This document shows, piece after piece, positions 1 through 7,704 of a DNA stretch of 24,399 nucleotides. A program made the position numbers and the translations under genes. The notes under the pieces are model-generated. The model worked only from the letters and a program-made list of their open reading frames with translations, searched no databases and was not told where the DNA came from. How positions within the stretch are numbered: the first letter of the stretch is position 1; the number at the start of each line of letters is the position of its first letter. The DNA comes from an uncultured Akkermansia sp. Lineage in GTDB: Bacteria; Verrucomicrobiota; Verrucomicrobiia; Verrucomicrobiales; Akkermansiaceae. The stretch spans positions 1 through 24,399 of the forward strand of contig CAJGCY010000026.1 of assembly GCA_904501955.1 (NCBI GenBank), in the 5' to 3' direction.

Positions 1-249
1 CTACCCCGGCTCGGAGCTCCGCTTCGCTACGGTCCTCGCCATTATATGTCACCACAGGTTCCCTGGGTTCCATTTAATTTTTTAATCCTAGCAGGGGTTC
101 CGTTCGCTGACGCTCACTCCACCGCCTGACTAAGAGCTGCCGCCCCGTTACCACGGGGCTTTGAATTCCGCTCGCTTCGCTCGCCAACTTCCGATTTATC
201 GCGCAGTTTTCAATCAACTAAAAACTTAAACTGAGCGTTGCGATTCAAC
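1..249. repeat. Gene-free intergenic DNA with dispersed-repeat modules
   Basis: No convincing gene is visible here. The stretch is built of short GC-rich modules of the GCTTCGC/GCTCGC type and a perfect hairpin (CCCCGT at 143-148, TACC loop, ACGGGG at 153-158). It also holds a GAATTCCGCTC motif at 163-173 that recurs in reverse complement at 24248-24258, and the 34-bp repeat at 184-217. Similar modules in inverted order lie at the other end of the window. I read this as a dispersed extragenic repeat rather than a gene. I cannot tell the element's full length or copy number from one window. Confidence 0.55.
184..217. repeat. 34-bp repeat, inverted partner at 24146-24179
   Basis: Bases 184-204 are the exact reverse complement of 24159-24179. 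The match continues past two single mismatches through 217/24146, giving 32 of 34 identical positions. The core includes CTTCCGATTTATCGCG. It lies just upstream of the ankyrin-gene promoter. Confidence 0.8.
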
Positions 250-278
250 TTGCAAAAAACATAGTGTTGTGGTATGGT
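250..278 (+). promoter_or_regulatory. Putative sigma70-type promoter of the ankyrin/M60/acyltransferase operon
   Basis: TTGCAA (250-255) and TATGGT (273-278) are 17 bases apart. Transcription would start near 285. The ATG at 274 falls inside the -10 element and so cannot be the translation start, which favours 322 or 325. Confidence 0.5.
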
Positions 279-321
279 TCCGCCCGTAACTAGGTGGAAA
301 CGTGATACACCGCAGAAAATA

Positions 322-1377
322 ATGATGACAGGAGGTCGATTTTTATCAGGATGGATGGTCGCGCTGTGCGCGCTGAATGCTCCGCTGGCCATGGCGGCGG
401 ATGGGGATGATGCATTGTTACACTGGTTGCGCCGCAGTAATGCCGTGTGGTCTCCGCATGAGGTGGCGGCATTCGGCGATTCCGCGGATGATGTGCAGCG
501 TGCGTTGCAAGCATGCCCGCAGCATCTCAATGCTGTGGATGAGCAGGGTAATACACCTTTGCATTTGGCTGTGCGTGCCGGAAAGGTGGCAGTGGTGGCT
601 GCTTTTTTAGCTGCCGGGGCAGATGCCTGCGCCAAGGACGCTCAGGGGCGAATGCCGATTGAGCTGGCGCAGCACGCGGATATGGTAGCTTTGCTGGAAA
701 AATACGTTACGGGTAGGAATGCAGAGTTGCAGCTTTGCAGCGCCGTGCGCGCCGGGGATGTAGCGGCTGCCCGCGCAGCCTTGGCCGGCGGTGTAAGTCC
801 GAATGCTCGTGATGCGGAGCTGGACGGCCCGGTGCTTTGTGTGGCGGTGCTTGATAAGAATGCGGAGATGGTGGAGATGCTGCTCGCTGCAGGTGCCGGC
901 ACGGAGGTGGATCTGCCGCATGGTAAGACGCTGCTGCATTTGGCGGCTGCTGCCGGTTCTGTGGAGGTGCTGCGCGTGTTGCAAAAGCGCGGCTTGTCGC
1001 CCGTGGCTGTGGATGAGCACGGAGTAACCCCTTTGCACGAGGCTGTGTGGGCAAAGAATACGGCTACCTTGCAGGAGTTGCTGCCCGCCTATGCAGAGCA
1101 GAACTTCAGCCCCCGTGGTAAGCATGTGGGCACCCCCATTGAGATGGCGATTGCCCAGTCACGTGCGGATTATGTGCAGCTGTTTTTGAATGCCGGCATC
1201 AATGTGAATGATGCCCGATTCCACAAGAATCCGCTGCTGCACACGGCAGCTCGCATGGATAAGCCATTCATCGTGAAAATGCTGCTGGATGCCGGCGCGG
1301 ATAAAAATGCGGTGGATGCCGAAGGTAAGCGCGCGGTGGAATACGCTAAGGGGGAGGCTGCTCAATTATTGAAATAA
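322..1377 (+). CDS. Secreted ankyrin-repeat protein
   Basis: Protein of 351 residues, probably exported. From the ATG at 322 the first ~25 residues form a short signal peptide (Arg at 6, hydrophobic stretch, cleavage after an AMA motif). An upstream ATG at 274 is excluded by the promoter at 250-278. The ATG at 325 is equally possible. The body carries at least five ankyrin repeats with recognisable TPLHLA and LLxAGA cores, near residues 77-108, 169-197, 201-233, 235-265 and 302-334. Ankyrin repeats bind proteins, and no catalytic domain is visible. The gene ends 14 bases before the M60 peptidase gene on the same strand, so the two are probably cotranscribed. A periplasmic partner, chaperone or inhibitor role toward the peptidase is possible but is only inference from position. 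Confidence 0.85.
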   Translation: MMTGGRFLSGWMVALCALNAPLAMAADGDDALLHWLRRSNAVWSPHEVAAFGDSADDVQRALQACPQHLNAVDEQGNTPLHLAVRAGKVAVVAAFLAAGADACAKDAQGRMPIELAQHADMVALLEKYVTGRNAELQLCSAVRAGDVAAARAALAGGVSPNARDAELDGPVLCVAVLDKNAEMVEMLLAAGAGTEVDLPHGKTLLHLAAAAGSVEVLRVLQKRGLSPVAVDEHGVTPLHEAVWAKNTATLQELLPAYAEQNFSPRGKHVGTPIEMAIAQSRADYVQLFLNAGINVNDARFHKNPLLHTAARMDKPFIVKMLLDAGADKNAVDAEGKRAVEYAKGEAAQLLK

Positions 1378-1391
1378 TCATGGCTGAGATA

Positions 1392-3110
1392 ATGAAAAAG
1401 TGGATGATGCTGATGGTGTGTGCTCTGTGCTGGGTGTACTGCCCCGCGCTGCATGCTGCGCTGCCGGAGGGTACGGATTATTCTACCCTGAACAGTGCGC
1501 CGGATAGGGAAAACGCCTACCGCAATCGTGAGTTCAGGGCTTATTTGCCCCTGGAGACCATTAAAAAACGCCTCTGTACGAACAATTACTCCGCTTTTGA
1601 GAACCCTACCGGTATTTTCTTTACCGCCGGTGAAGCTGTGAAGCTTGAGATTGCCGGAGAGGTGCCGGAGGGGGTGAGTTTTATCATCCATAACTTCGAC
1701 CGCGATGGAGGCCATGCGGAGTTCCCCTTGAAATCCGGTGTAAATGAGTTTACCACCCCGGTGCAGGGATTGGGATACCTCAATTACCGGGCTGAGGAGC
1801 CTCAGCAGGCTCCGGCCCTGCGGGTGAAGATAAGTGGTGGCTATGTGAACGGCGTATTCACGCAGCATGATGATTCTGTAGTTTGGCGCCACATGCTGGC
1901 ACACGCGAGAGGGAACATTTTGGACATACTCGGAGAGCGCGTACAGCTGGCATACAGTGTGCACGAGCTGCGCAGGTATTGCCCCAAGCGCGGCCCGGAG
2001 CTGGTAGCCATTTATGATGCTGTGCTGCGCATGCAGCAAGATATGCTCGGCTGGGAGCGCGATGCTTGCCACCCCGGAGCGCACATGCACGGTCGCGTGC
2101 AGTGGCGTGGCTTTATGCATGCGGATGGCATGGGGACGGCTTACGTGAGCTCTGCCATGAATGAGGTGGCGGATGTGGAGGCGCTGCGCAACTCCGTGTG
2201 GGCGATTGCCCATGAGTTCGGCCATGTGAACCAATGCCGCCCGGCGATGATGTGGGCGGGCTCTGCAGAGGTGACGAATAACATTTTCTCCGCCTGGTGT
2301 TGCTACAACATCAACCCTGAGTTCTGCCGATTGGAGCATGAGCGCACCTCCGTCATGGGCTACCACCGCAGCATGCGCGGTGGGCGTATGGATTGCTACA
2401 TCAACAGTGCGCTGGTGCGCCGCCAGCTCTGGCAGTTCATGACCGGCCCGGATGGCGGCATTGCTTCCGTGCCGAAGGCGCGAACGGGGGACCACTTTGT
2501 GAGCGTGTGCCCGCTGTGGCAGTTGCAGCTCTTCTTTGCCGTAGCCCGCGGTAATGATAATCTGTACCCTTACGTGTTCCACCACGCGCGCAAGCAGCCT
2601 GCGGATACCCCGCACGGGCAGTTACGTGTGTTGTTCTGCACCCGCGCGGCGGATGCCGTGCAGCTCGACCTCTCTGAGTTCTTTGTGCGCACGGGCATAC
2701 TCGCCCCCATGAACCGCTATGTGGAGGACTATGAAGGCCACTGGGTGACCATTACGCCGGAAATGTGCCGCGAGGCCATTGCTCACATGCGCCGTTACCC
2801 CAAGCCGGATAGCTCCGTCATTTATTACGTCACGGCGAACTCCGTGCACATTTTCCGTGATAGGTTGCCCGTGCAGCCCTCCCCGGATTTCGTGCCGGCT
2901 GTGGAGAAGGGTATCATCACCATCCCTGCGGATCAATGGCAGAATGCCGTCGCCTTTGAGTGCTACCGCGGTAAGCGCTTGGCTCGCGTGGCACTGCGTG
3001 GGCTCAACCATGAGGACGACGCCACCACCGACCTCATCGTCCCCAATGGGGTGACCTCCATCAAAGCCGTGCAGTGGGATGGCTCCCGCTACACCATTTG
3101 GCAACGCTGA
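1392..3110 (+). CDS. Secreted peptidase M60-family (mucinase-like) zinc metallopeptidase
   Basis: Protein of 572 residues with the gluzincin signature of peptidase family M60. HEFGH is at residues 274-278, followed by Gln at 281, and a conserved AEVTNN segment places the third zinc ligand at Glu293. The family includes enhancins and bacterial mucin-degrading enzymes, some characterised in Akkermansia. The ATG at 1392 gives a classic signal peptide (MKKWMM, hydrophobic core, cleavage after ALHA near residue 22). An ATG at 1380 would add four residues. The N-terminal third is probably the usual beta-sandwich domain before the catalytic domain, and about 100 residues at the C-terminus are unassigned. 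No membrane anchor or sorting signal is seen. It is followed 11 bases later by the acyltransferase gene. Substrate cannot be read from sequence; host glycoprotein is the family-based guess. Confidence 0.9.
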   Translation: MKKWMMLMVCALCWVYCPALHAALPEGTDYSTLNSAPDRENAYRNREFRAYLPLETIKKRLCTNNYSAFENPTGIFFTAGEAVKLEIAGEVPEGVSFIIHNFDRDGGHAEFPLKSGVNEFTTPVQGLGYLNYRAEEPQQAPALRVKISGGYVNGVFTQHDDSVVWRHMLAHARGNILDILGERVQLAYSVHELRRYCPKRGPELVAIYDAVLRMQQDMLGWERDACHPGAHMHGRVQWRGFMHADGMGTAYVSSAMNEVADVEALRNSVWAIAHEFGHVNQCRPAMMWAGSAEVTNNIFSAWCCYNINPEFCRLEHERTSVMGYHRSMRGGRMDCYINSALVRRQLWQFMTGPDGGIASVPKARTGDHFVSVCPLWQLQLFFAVARGNDNLYPYVFHHARKQPADTPHGQLRVLFCTRAADAVQLDLSEFFVRTGILAPMNRYVEDYEGHWVTITPEMCREAIAHMRRYPKPDSSVIYYVTANSVHIFRDRLPVQPSPDFVPAVEKGIITIPADQWQNAVAFECYRGKRLARVALRGLNHEDDATTDLIVPNGVTSIKAVQWDGSRYTIWQR

Positions 3111-3121
3111 AGCTTCCTGTT

Positions 3122-4210
3122 ATGAGTATACAATCCACCGTTAAGCCCGAGCGCCACCTTGGCATAGATTTACTGCGCATCATCGCCATGTTGATGGTGT
3201 GCACCCTGCATGGCAACATGTTTACAGGGGGCTTGTACAAACACCCCGGGCATGAGGACTTCCAGTTTATGTCCTCGCTGACGGAGGCCATGTGCATCAT
3301 CGGCGTGAACGTGTATGCCCTTATCACCGGCTATATGATGGTGAATGCGCGCTGGAAGCTCGAGCGCTATCTTGCGCTGTGGCTGCAGGTGGCTTTTTAC
3401 GTGGTCGGTATTGTGTTGCTGAGCTGGGGGCTTACCGCCGTGGGCGTGTGGCCTGCGGATAAGGTGGACTACGGCTATGATAGCTACAACATGCTGCTGC
3501 TCTTCTTCGGTAGCGAAAACTGGTACTTTGCCTCGTATTCGGTGCTGTATTTCCTGCTGCCGTTTGTGAATCCCCTCTTGCTGAGCCTCGGGCAGCGCCG
3601 CCATGCCATGCTACTGCTCTTGCTGTGCGTGGTGCTGCCGGTGGTGAATATTTTCAGCGCCGATTATGTGTACGCAGCCGGCTACAATTTCGTGTGGCTG
3701 GGGGTGATGTATGTGCTGGGCGCCTATGTAAAACTGTACCGCCCGCAATGCCCCGCTTGGCTGCTCATCGCCGTATCCATGCTTTGCATCGCCGCGCATA
3801 CCATGGCTAGAGAATTTGCGACGGATAGCACTTTGCTGAAAGCCTGCACGGACTACACCTCTTTGTTTACCATTGCATATGCGCTCTGCGTATTCCTGTT
3901 CTTCGAAAAATCTCGTCCCCGGAGTCGCTGGGCTTGCGTGCTTATTTCTTTCTTTTCGCCTCTCACCTTCGGCATTTTCTTAGCTCATACGCATACCTCT
4001 ATCACCCGGTTCCTTCACCCGGCTTACCGCTATTTCTCATACTGTATGGACTATTCTTGGTGGATTCCTTTCTTAGCGGGCCCCGCCATCTTCCTCGCCT
4101 TCTCCCTCCCCGAACTCCTCCGCATCCACCTCTTCCGCCTCCTGCGGGTGGGGAAATGGACGAAAGGCCTCTCTGCACTTATAGAGAGGCCTTCTAAAGG
4201 GGATGTATGA
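3122..4210 (+). CDS. Acyltransferase family 3 integral membrane O-acyltransferase
   Basis: A 362-residue, very hydrophobic protein with about ten membrane segments. It has the N-terminal signature of acyltransferase family 3: Arg11, the IDLLR motif around Asp16, and a His30 in the first membrane helix. Family members move acetyl or other acyl groups onto surface polysaccharide, peptidoglycan or lipids across the inner membrane. The ATG at 3122 starts the family-typical N-terminus. The upstream ATG at 3074 would overlap the peptidase gene and add a non-family extension, so it is rejected. It is the last gene of the operon, 11 bases after the M60 gene. Acceptor unknown. The final codons contain a perfect inverted repeat (4164-4193). 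Confidence 0.87.
   Translation: MSIQSTVKPERHLGIDLLRIIAMLMVCTLHGNMFTGGLYKHPGHEDFQFMSSLTEAMCIIGVNVYALITGYMMVNARWKLERYLALWLQVAFYVVGIVLLSWGLTAVGVWPADKVDYGYDSYNMLLLFFGSENWYFASYSVLYFLLPFVNPLLLSLGQRRHAMLLLLLCVVLPVVNIFSADYVYAAGYNFVWLGVMYVLGAYVKLYRPQCPAWLLIAVSMLCIAAHTMAREFATDSTLLKACTDYTSLFTIAYALCVFLFFEKSRPRSRWACVLISFFSPLTFGIFLAHTHTSITRFLHPAYRYFSYCMDYSWWIPFLAGPAIFLAFSLPELLRIHLFRLLRVGKWTKGLSALIERPSKGDV
4164..4193. terminator. Perfect inverted repeat between convergent genes; possible weak terminator
   Basis: AAGGCCTCTCT (4164-4174) and AGAGAGGCCTT (4183-4193) form an 11-bp perfect stem with an 8-base loop, inside the last codons of the acyltransferase gene and 45 bases from the end of the convergent PEP-CTERM gene. 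Neither side has a strong T tract, so a terminating role is uncertain; it could instead stabilise mRNA 3' ends. Confidence 0.4.
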
Positions 4211-4237
4211 TAGGCTATAGAATATGCTCTTACCTGA

Positions 4238-5098
4238 TTATCCTCGTCTGCGGCGCATGGCAAAACCAAGAAGGGTGAGCAAGGATAATGAGGCTGTAGA
4301 CGGCTCGGGGATTACATCTACCAGTCCGGTGAGGATGATGCTACCGTCAGATGTGTATACAAGTTGTGAGTCATCTGTGATGTGGGCTGAGGTAAAGAAT
4401 GCGGAGGCGTCATAAGTGGTAGCTGTGTTGCCTGTTTTGTCTATGAAAAGAGAGTTGACGTTCGTAAACAATGTGTAAGAACCGTCATCGGAGATGTATT
4501 CCGGGGCAATATTCAAGGCGAGGGGCGCCGTTGTCAGGAAAAGCGTTAAATTGCTTAAATTAATCGTACTTTCTATAGTTAATGATTGAAGGTTTGATGT
4601 GTCTAGGTTAAATGATATGTGCGCTTCTTGCGGTGATAATGATGCTGCGTTTTTGAGGCTACGTAAATGCCCTGATATTTGAGTTTTGTTTGTTCCCGTT
4701 ATGAGTTTAGAACCACCATAGATGGTAAGATCTTGCATTTGAAATGAAGCGTTAGCTCCTGGAAATTTGACAGTTGTTGAGTATTCATCGCCGGAGTCAC
4801 CTACAATGGTGTTACCAAAAAAGCATACCTCGCCATCGTCAAATGAATACGTGATTCCTTCGTTTGTAGAAGCATTTTTGAAATGGATTGTAGCGCCCTT
4901 ATTAACCTCTAAATTGTTTTCTAACGAGGTGCTGTTTTGGAATGCTAACGTTAGAGTTGCATTGTTTGTTACAATCAGCTTAATGTCTGGATTATAACTG
5001 TATGTTGTATCGTTGTTGATATCTTTGCCGTGGGCGAGAAATGCTGCTGATGTAACAACGTATGCTGTTATAAAATTGATGAAGTGAGAATTATGCAT
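4238..5098 (-). CDS. PEP-CTERM sorting-signal surface protein
   Basis: A 286-residue secreted protein. It has an N-terminal hydrophobic signal (residues ~5-23) and a low-complexity, Asn/Thr/Ser-rich beta-type middle with many hydrophobic alternations, like autotransporter or beta-helix passengers. The C-terminus has the canonical tripartite PEP-CTERM signal: IPEP at 263-266, a hydrophobic helix at ~269-280, and RRRR at 282-285. Exosortase systems process such proteins for cell-envelope or extracellular delivery, usually with exopolysaccharide. The ATG at 5098 is chosen because it gives the signal peptide; the in-frame extension upstream lies entirely within the glycosyltransferase gene. The start overlaps the glycosyltransferase stop by 8 bases, so translation is probably coupled. 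It is noticeably more AT-rich than the fucose genes. Function beyond surface location is unknown. Confidence 0.85.
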   Translation of the reverse strand: MHNSHFINFITAYVVTSAAFLAHGKDINNDTTYSYNPDIKLIVTNNATLTLAFQNSTSLENNLEVNKGATIHFKNASTNEGITYSFDDGEVCFFGNTIVGDSGDEYSTTVKFPGANASFQMQDLTIYGGSKLITGTNKTQISGHLRSLKNAASLSPQEAHISFNLDTSNLQSLTIESTINLSNLTLFLTTAPLALNIAPEYISDDGSYTLFTNVNSLFIDKTGNTATTYDASAFFTSAHITDDSQLVYTSDGSIILTGLVDVIPEPSTASLSLLTLLGFAMRRRRG

Positions 5099-6194
5099 GA
5101 AGATGGAAGAGGTTAGAGAGTGCGATGTCAGAGAGAAAGAGCGGTTGCCAAGTTGCTGAGATGTGTTGAGGATTGCGCTGGCCGTGTTGCCAGGCGTTGA
5201 GTTCTTGTGTGATGGCGGAGGCGAGGGAAGAAGGCGTATCGTGTTCTGAAATGCAACCGGAATCTTTTGTGGTGTACCAATGAACCATGGGGAGGCGTTC
5301 CGGGCGATTGGTGGTAACAATGGAGCAGCCGCAGCACAGTGCCTCCGCAGAGGAGATGTGGGTGCCCTCACTTTCTGAGGTGCAGAGGCATATTTGGGCT
5401 CGGTTGTAGATTTCCGGCAGGGTGGCGTTGTCAGCAAAACCGGCTAAGCGAACACGCTGTCGGTGTTCGAGGGGCAGGGCAGTGTGCCAAGCATGGCTGT
5501 GCTCATCGGTTTTGCCGTATATTTCCACTTGAACAGTCGGATGCAGCTCCAGCAGCTGTGAGATGGTGCTGCGCATGAAGTCCGGGCGCTTGACTGGGAG
5601 TGTCCAGTTGCCGATACAGAGCACCGTGGGTTCTTTTTTCTCCCCGTTGTACCTGAAATGCGGTGCCACGGGGGTGACAAACGGGTGCAATTTATCTGCT
5701 ATAGCAGGGCCGTAGTAGGAGTTGTTGCGCAGGAAATTGTCCGCAGTCGGCGTTGTGGTAATTGTGTGGGCATAGCTGAGGTGCAGAGCTCTCAGCTTGT
5801 TGATGACGTATGAGCGAAGCGCTCTCGGGAACTTGGTGATGGGCGTAAAATCTTGCCCGTTGAAGTCCAAGTGAATAATCAGCCTGATGCCGGCTTTGCG
5901 AATGGCTCTGGCAACAAGCGTGTAGCGCGGGTCTCCCCAGGAGTAGAGGACAACCGCGTCCAGTTCTTGTGCTTTCCACCAACGGGTAGAACGCAGGTTA
6001 GTCGGAGCTGTGCGCACGATGTGCTCCTGTTGATCTCCATCATACCACGGTAGGGGCATGATGGTTTTACTTTCTACCCCCAAACTGCGAAGGGAGGAAG
6101 AAATCAACCCTGTATCGCGAATGAAAAACCAATCATCAGCATGAAATGCCACGGGCGTGCAAGTGTAGATTTTTTTGCAAGTCGCGGCATTCAT
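5091..6194 (-). CDS. Glycosyltransferase family 4 (GT-B fold)
   Basis: A 367-residue cytoplasmic glycosyltransferase. The C-terminal half has the GT4/glycosyl transferases group 1 pattern: a nucleotide-sugar-binding beta strand and loop (VLCIGNW at 191-197), then a SEGTHISSAEAL stretch with the E-x7-E pair at Glu276 and Glu284. The N-terminal half is divergent. The ATG at 6194 is used because the longer upstream frame runs inside fucK. It starts 31 bases after fucK and overlaps the PEP-CTERM gene by 8 bases, so it sits in the fucose operon. Donor and acceptor are unknown. Addition of a sugar to an exopolysaccharide or surface glycan is likely from context. Confidence 0.85.
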   Translation of the reverse strand: MNAATCKKIYTCTPVAFHADDWFFIRDTGLISSSLRSLGVESKTIMPLPWYDGDQQEHIVRTAPTNLRSTRWWKAQELDAVVLYSWGDPRYTLVARAIRKAGIRLIIHLDFNGQDFTPITKFPRALRSYVINKLRALHLSYAHTITTTPTADNFLRNNSYYGPAIADKLHPFVTPVAPHFRYNGEKKEPTVLCIGNWTLPVKRPDFMRSTISQLLELHPTVQVEIYGKTDEHSHAWHTALPLEHRQRVRLAGFADNATLPEIYNRAQICLCTSESEGTHISSAEALCCGCSIVTTNRPERLPMVHWYTTKDSGCISEHDTPSSLASAITQELNAWQHGQRNPQHISATWQPLFLSDIALSNLFHLHA

Positions 6195-6225
6195 GCTGAT
6201 GAATTGAGTATATTTGATTGTAAAA

Positions 6226-7641
6226 TCAGAGAGCAGCGTAGGCCGCTTGATGTTCGCCGGGGAGCGTGGTTTCGTACTCGATGCCGAAGGCGTCGCGGCA
6301 GGCGTCAGGGGAAGCATAAACTCCCGCGCCGGAGAAGGCATACATAGCAGCGCCGAGCACCGTGCTTTCCGAAACCTTGGAAACCAGGATGGGCAGACCG
6401 AGGATGTCTGCTCGCATCTGCGTCCAAATCTTGTTACGGGCGCCACCGCCTACCAGCAGGAGCTCAGTTGCTTTGAATCCGCCTACTTTTTCCAGCTTCT
6501 CCAAGCGGTTCTTGAGGCGCATGGTCAGCGCTTCCATGGCTGCGCGGTAGATGTGACCGCGTGTGCGACCGAGGATGAGTCCCTCAATGCTGCCGGGAAC
6601 TGCATCGCTGGGTAAGAAGTTGGGGATGAGTTTTACGCCGTCACAACCGGGGGGAATGGCTGCGGCTTCGGCATCCATGGTGTCATAGCTCTCACCATTG
6701 TAGCAGGTAGCCTTCACCCATTCGATGATGCCGCTGGCAATCCACTGCAGACCGGGATTGAGCAAGCCGGCTTTACTATCGTACTCCACGGTGGCACCTG
6801 CAGCGTAGTCGTCGGCTTCGAGCGCAGCCTTTGCTGTGCGGAGCATTAGGATTTCCCAGGTACCGCTGGAAAGGAAGGGTTGGTTTTCTTTCACACCACT
6901 GCCGAAGAGGGCAAACTGGGTGTCGTGACCGGTGGATACTACGGGGACGGAGCAGGGTAGCCCCAGCAGCTCACAAGCAGCCGGTGTGAGATGCCCGATG
7001 ACCGCGCCTGCGTCTACCATCGGCGGGAAAAGGGATTTGCTGATGCCCAAGGTGGACAGGATTTCGTCACTCCAGTCGCCGGTTGTCAGGTCTGTCATCT
7101 GAGAGGTGCCGGCCATGGTGCGGTCGGTAGCCATCACACCGGTAAGACGATGGGCAAGAATGTTTGAAATGAAGAGCCAAGCGTGTGCCTTCTCCAGAAG
7201 CTCGGGGCGGTTTTCTTTCAACCAAATGAGCTTGTAAAGAGTGTTGAATGCAAACTCACCTACGCCGGAGAGCTCATTGAGCTTACGCTGCGGCATATAT
7301 TTGTCGATGTTTTTCATCACCTCGGCGGTGCGGGGGCATTTCCAAGAGATGACAGGGTAGAGCAATTCGCCCTGTTCGTCAACCAAAGCGCCGTCCACGC
7401 CGAAGGTCGTGATGGTGATGCCCTTTACCTGAGACGCATCTACCTCAGGCAGAATTTTGCGGGCACATTCTGCCAGTTGGTTGAGGATTCTGTCCGCGTT
7501 CCAAACGTGATGCTGCGCATTTTCGGCTCCTGTATCAGTGGAATTGGGTTGGCTGGCTTTGGCTACAAGGTTACCCTTGTCGTCCACAATGATGGCGCGC
7601 ACATTGGTCGCGCCGCAGTCTAAACAAAGTACGTATGACAT
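6226..7641 (-). CDS. fucK: L-fuculokinase
   Basis: A 471-residue FGGY-family sugar kinase that phosphorylates L-fuculose with ATP to L-fuculose-1-phosphate in the cytoplasm. Recalled comparison with Escherichia coli FucK shows near-identical blocks: the LDCGATNVRAI phosphate-binding start (residues 7-17), TTFGVDGALVD, the ISWKCPRTA segment, and the STGHDTQFALFG block with the probable catalytic base Asp240. LLLVGGGARN is the ATP-binding segment. Length matches the family (about 470-480). It is third in the fucP-fucI-fucK order on the minus strand, 63 bases after fucI, with a strong hairpin in that gap. No aldolase gene (fucA) is present in the window, so the pathway continues elsewhere. Confidence 0.96.
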   Translation of the reverse strand: MSYVLCLDCGATNVRAIIVDDKGNLVAKASQPNSTDTGAENAQHHVWNADRILNQLAECARKILPEVDASQVKGITITTFGVDGALVDEQGELLYPVISWKCPRTAEVMKNIDKYMPQRKLNELSGVGEFAFNTLYKLIWLKENRPELLEKAHAWLFISNILAHRLTGVMATDRTMAGTSQMTDLTTGDWSDEILSTLGISKSLFPPMVDAGAVIGHLTPAACELLGLPCSVPVVSTGHDTQFALFGSGVKENQPFLSSGTWEILMLRTAKAALEADDYAAGATVEYDSKAGLLNPGLQWIASGIIEWVKATCYNGESYDTMDAEAAAIPPGCDGVKLIPNFLPSDAVPGSIEGLILGRTRGHIYRAAMEALTMRLKNRLEKLEKVGGFKATELLLVGGGARNKIWTQMRADILGLPILVSKVSESTVLGAAMYAFSGAGVYASPDACRDAFGIEYETTLPGEHQAAYAAL

Positions 7642-7653
7642 GGTGAGTTAGAA

Positions 7654-7683
7654 CATGCAGCCGGTCAGTTGACCGGCTGCATG
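7654..7683. terminator. Strong hairpin between fucI and fucK
   Basis: CATGCAGCCGGTCA (7654-7667) and TGACCGGCTGCATG (7670-7683) are perfect 14-base inverted arms separated by two bases. On the minus strand, the direction of fuc transcription, the downstream bases are TTCTAACTCACC before the fucK ATG, so there is no good T tract. On the plus strand it is followed by TGTTTGTTTT, which looks more terminator-like although no plus-strand gene precedes it. It more likely protects or processes the fucPI mRNA, or partly attenuates fucK, than acting as a full terminator. Confidence 0.6.
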
Positions 7684-7704
7684 TGTTTGTTTTAATGGTG
7701 TTGA

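Noticed and set aside
210..635. Small open frame of 141 codons on the minus strand
   Set aside because: Antisense to the ankyrin gene and its promoter; Ala/Ser/Cys-rich translation without family features.
1362..2615. Open frame of 417 codons on the minus strand
   Set aside because: Antisense to the M60 peptidase gene, which has an intact catalytic motif and signal peptide.
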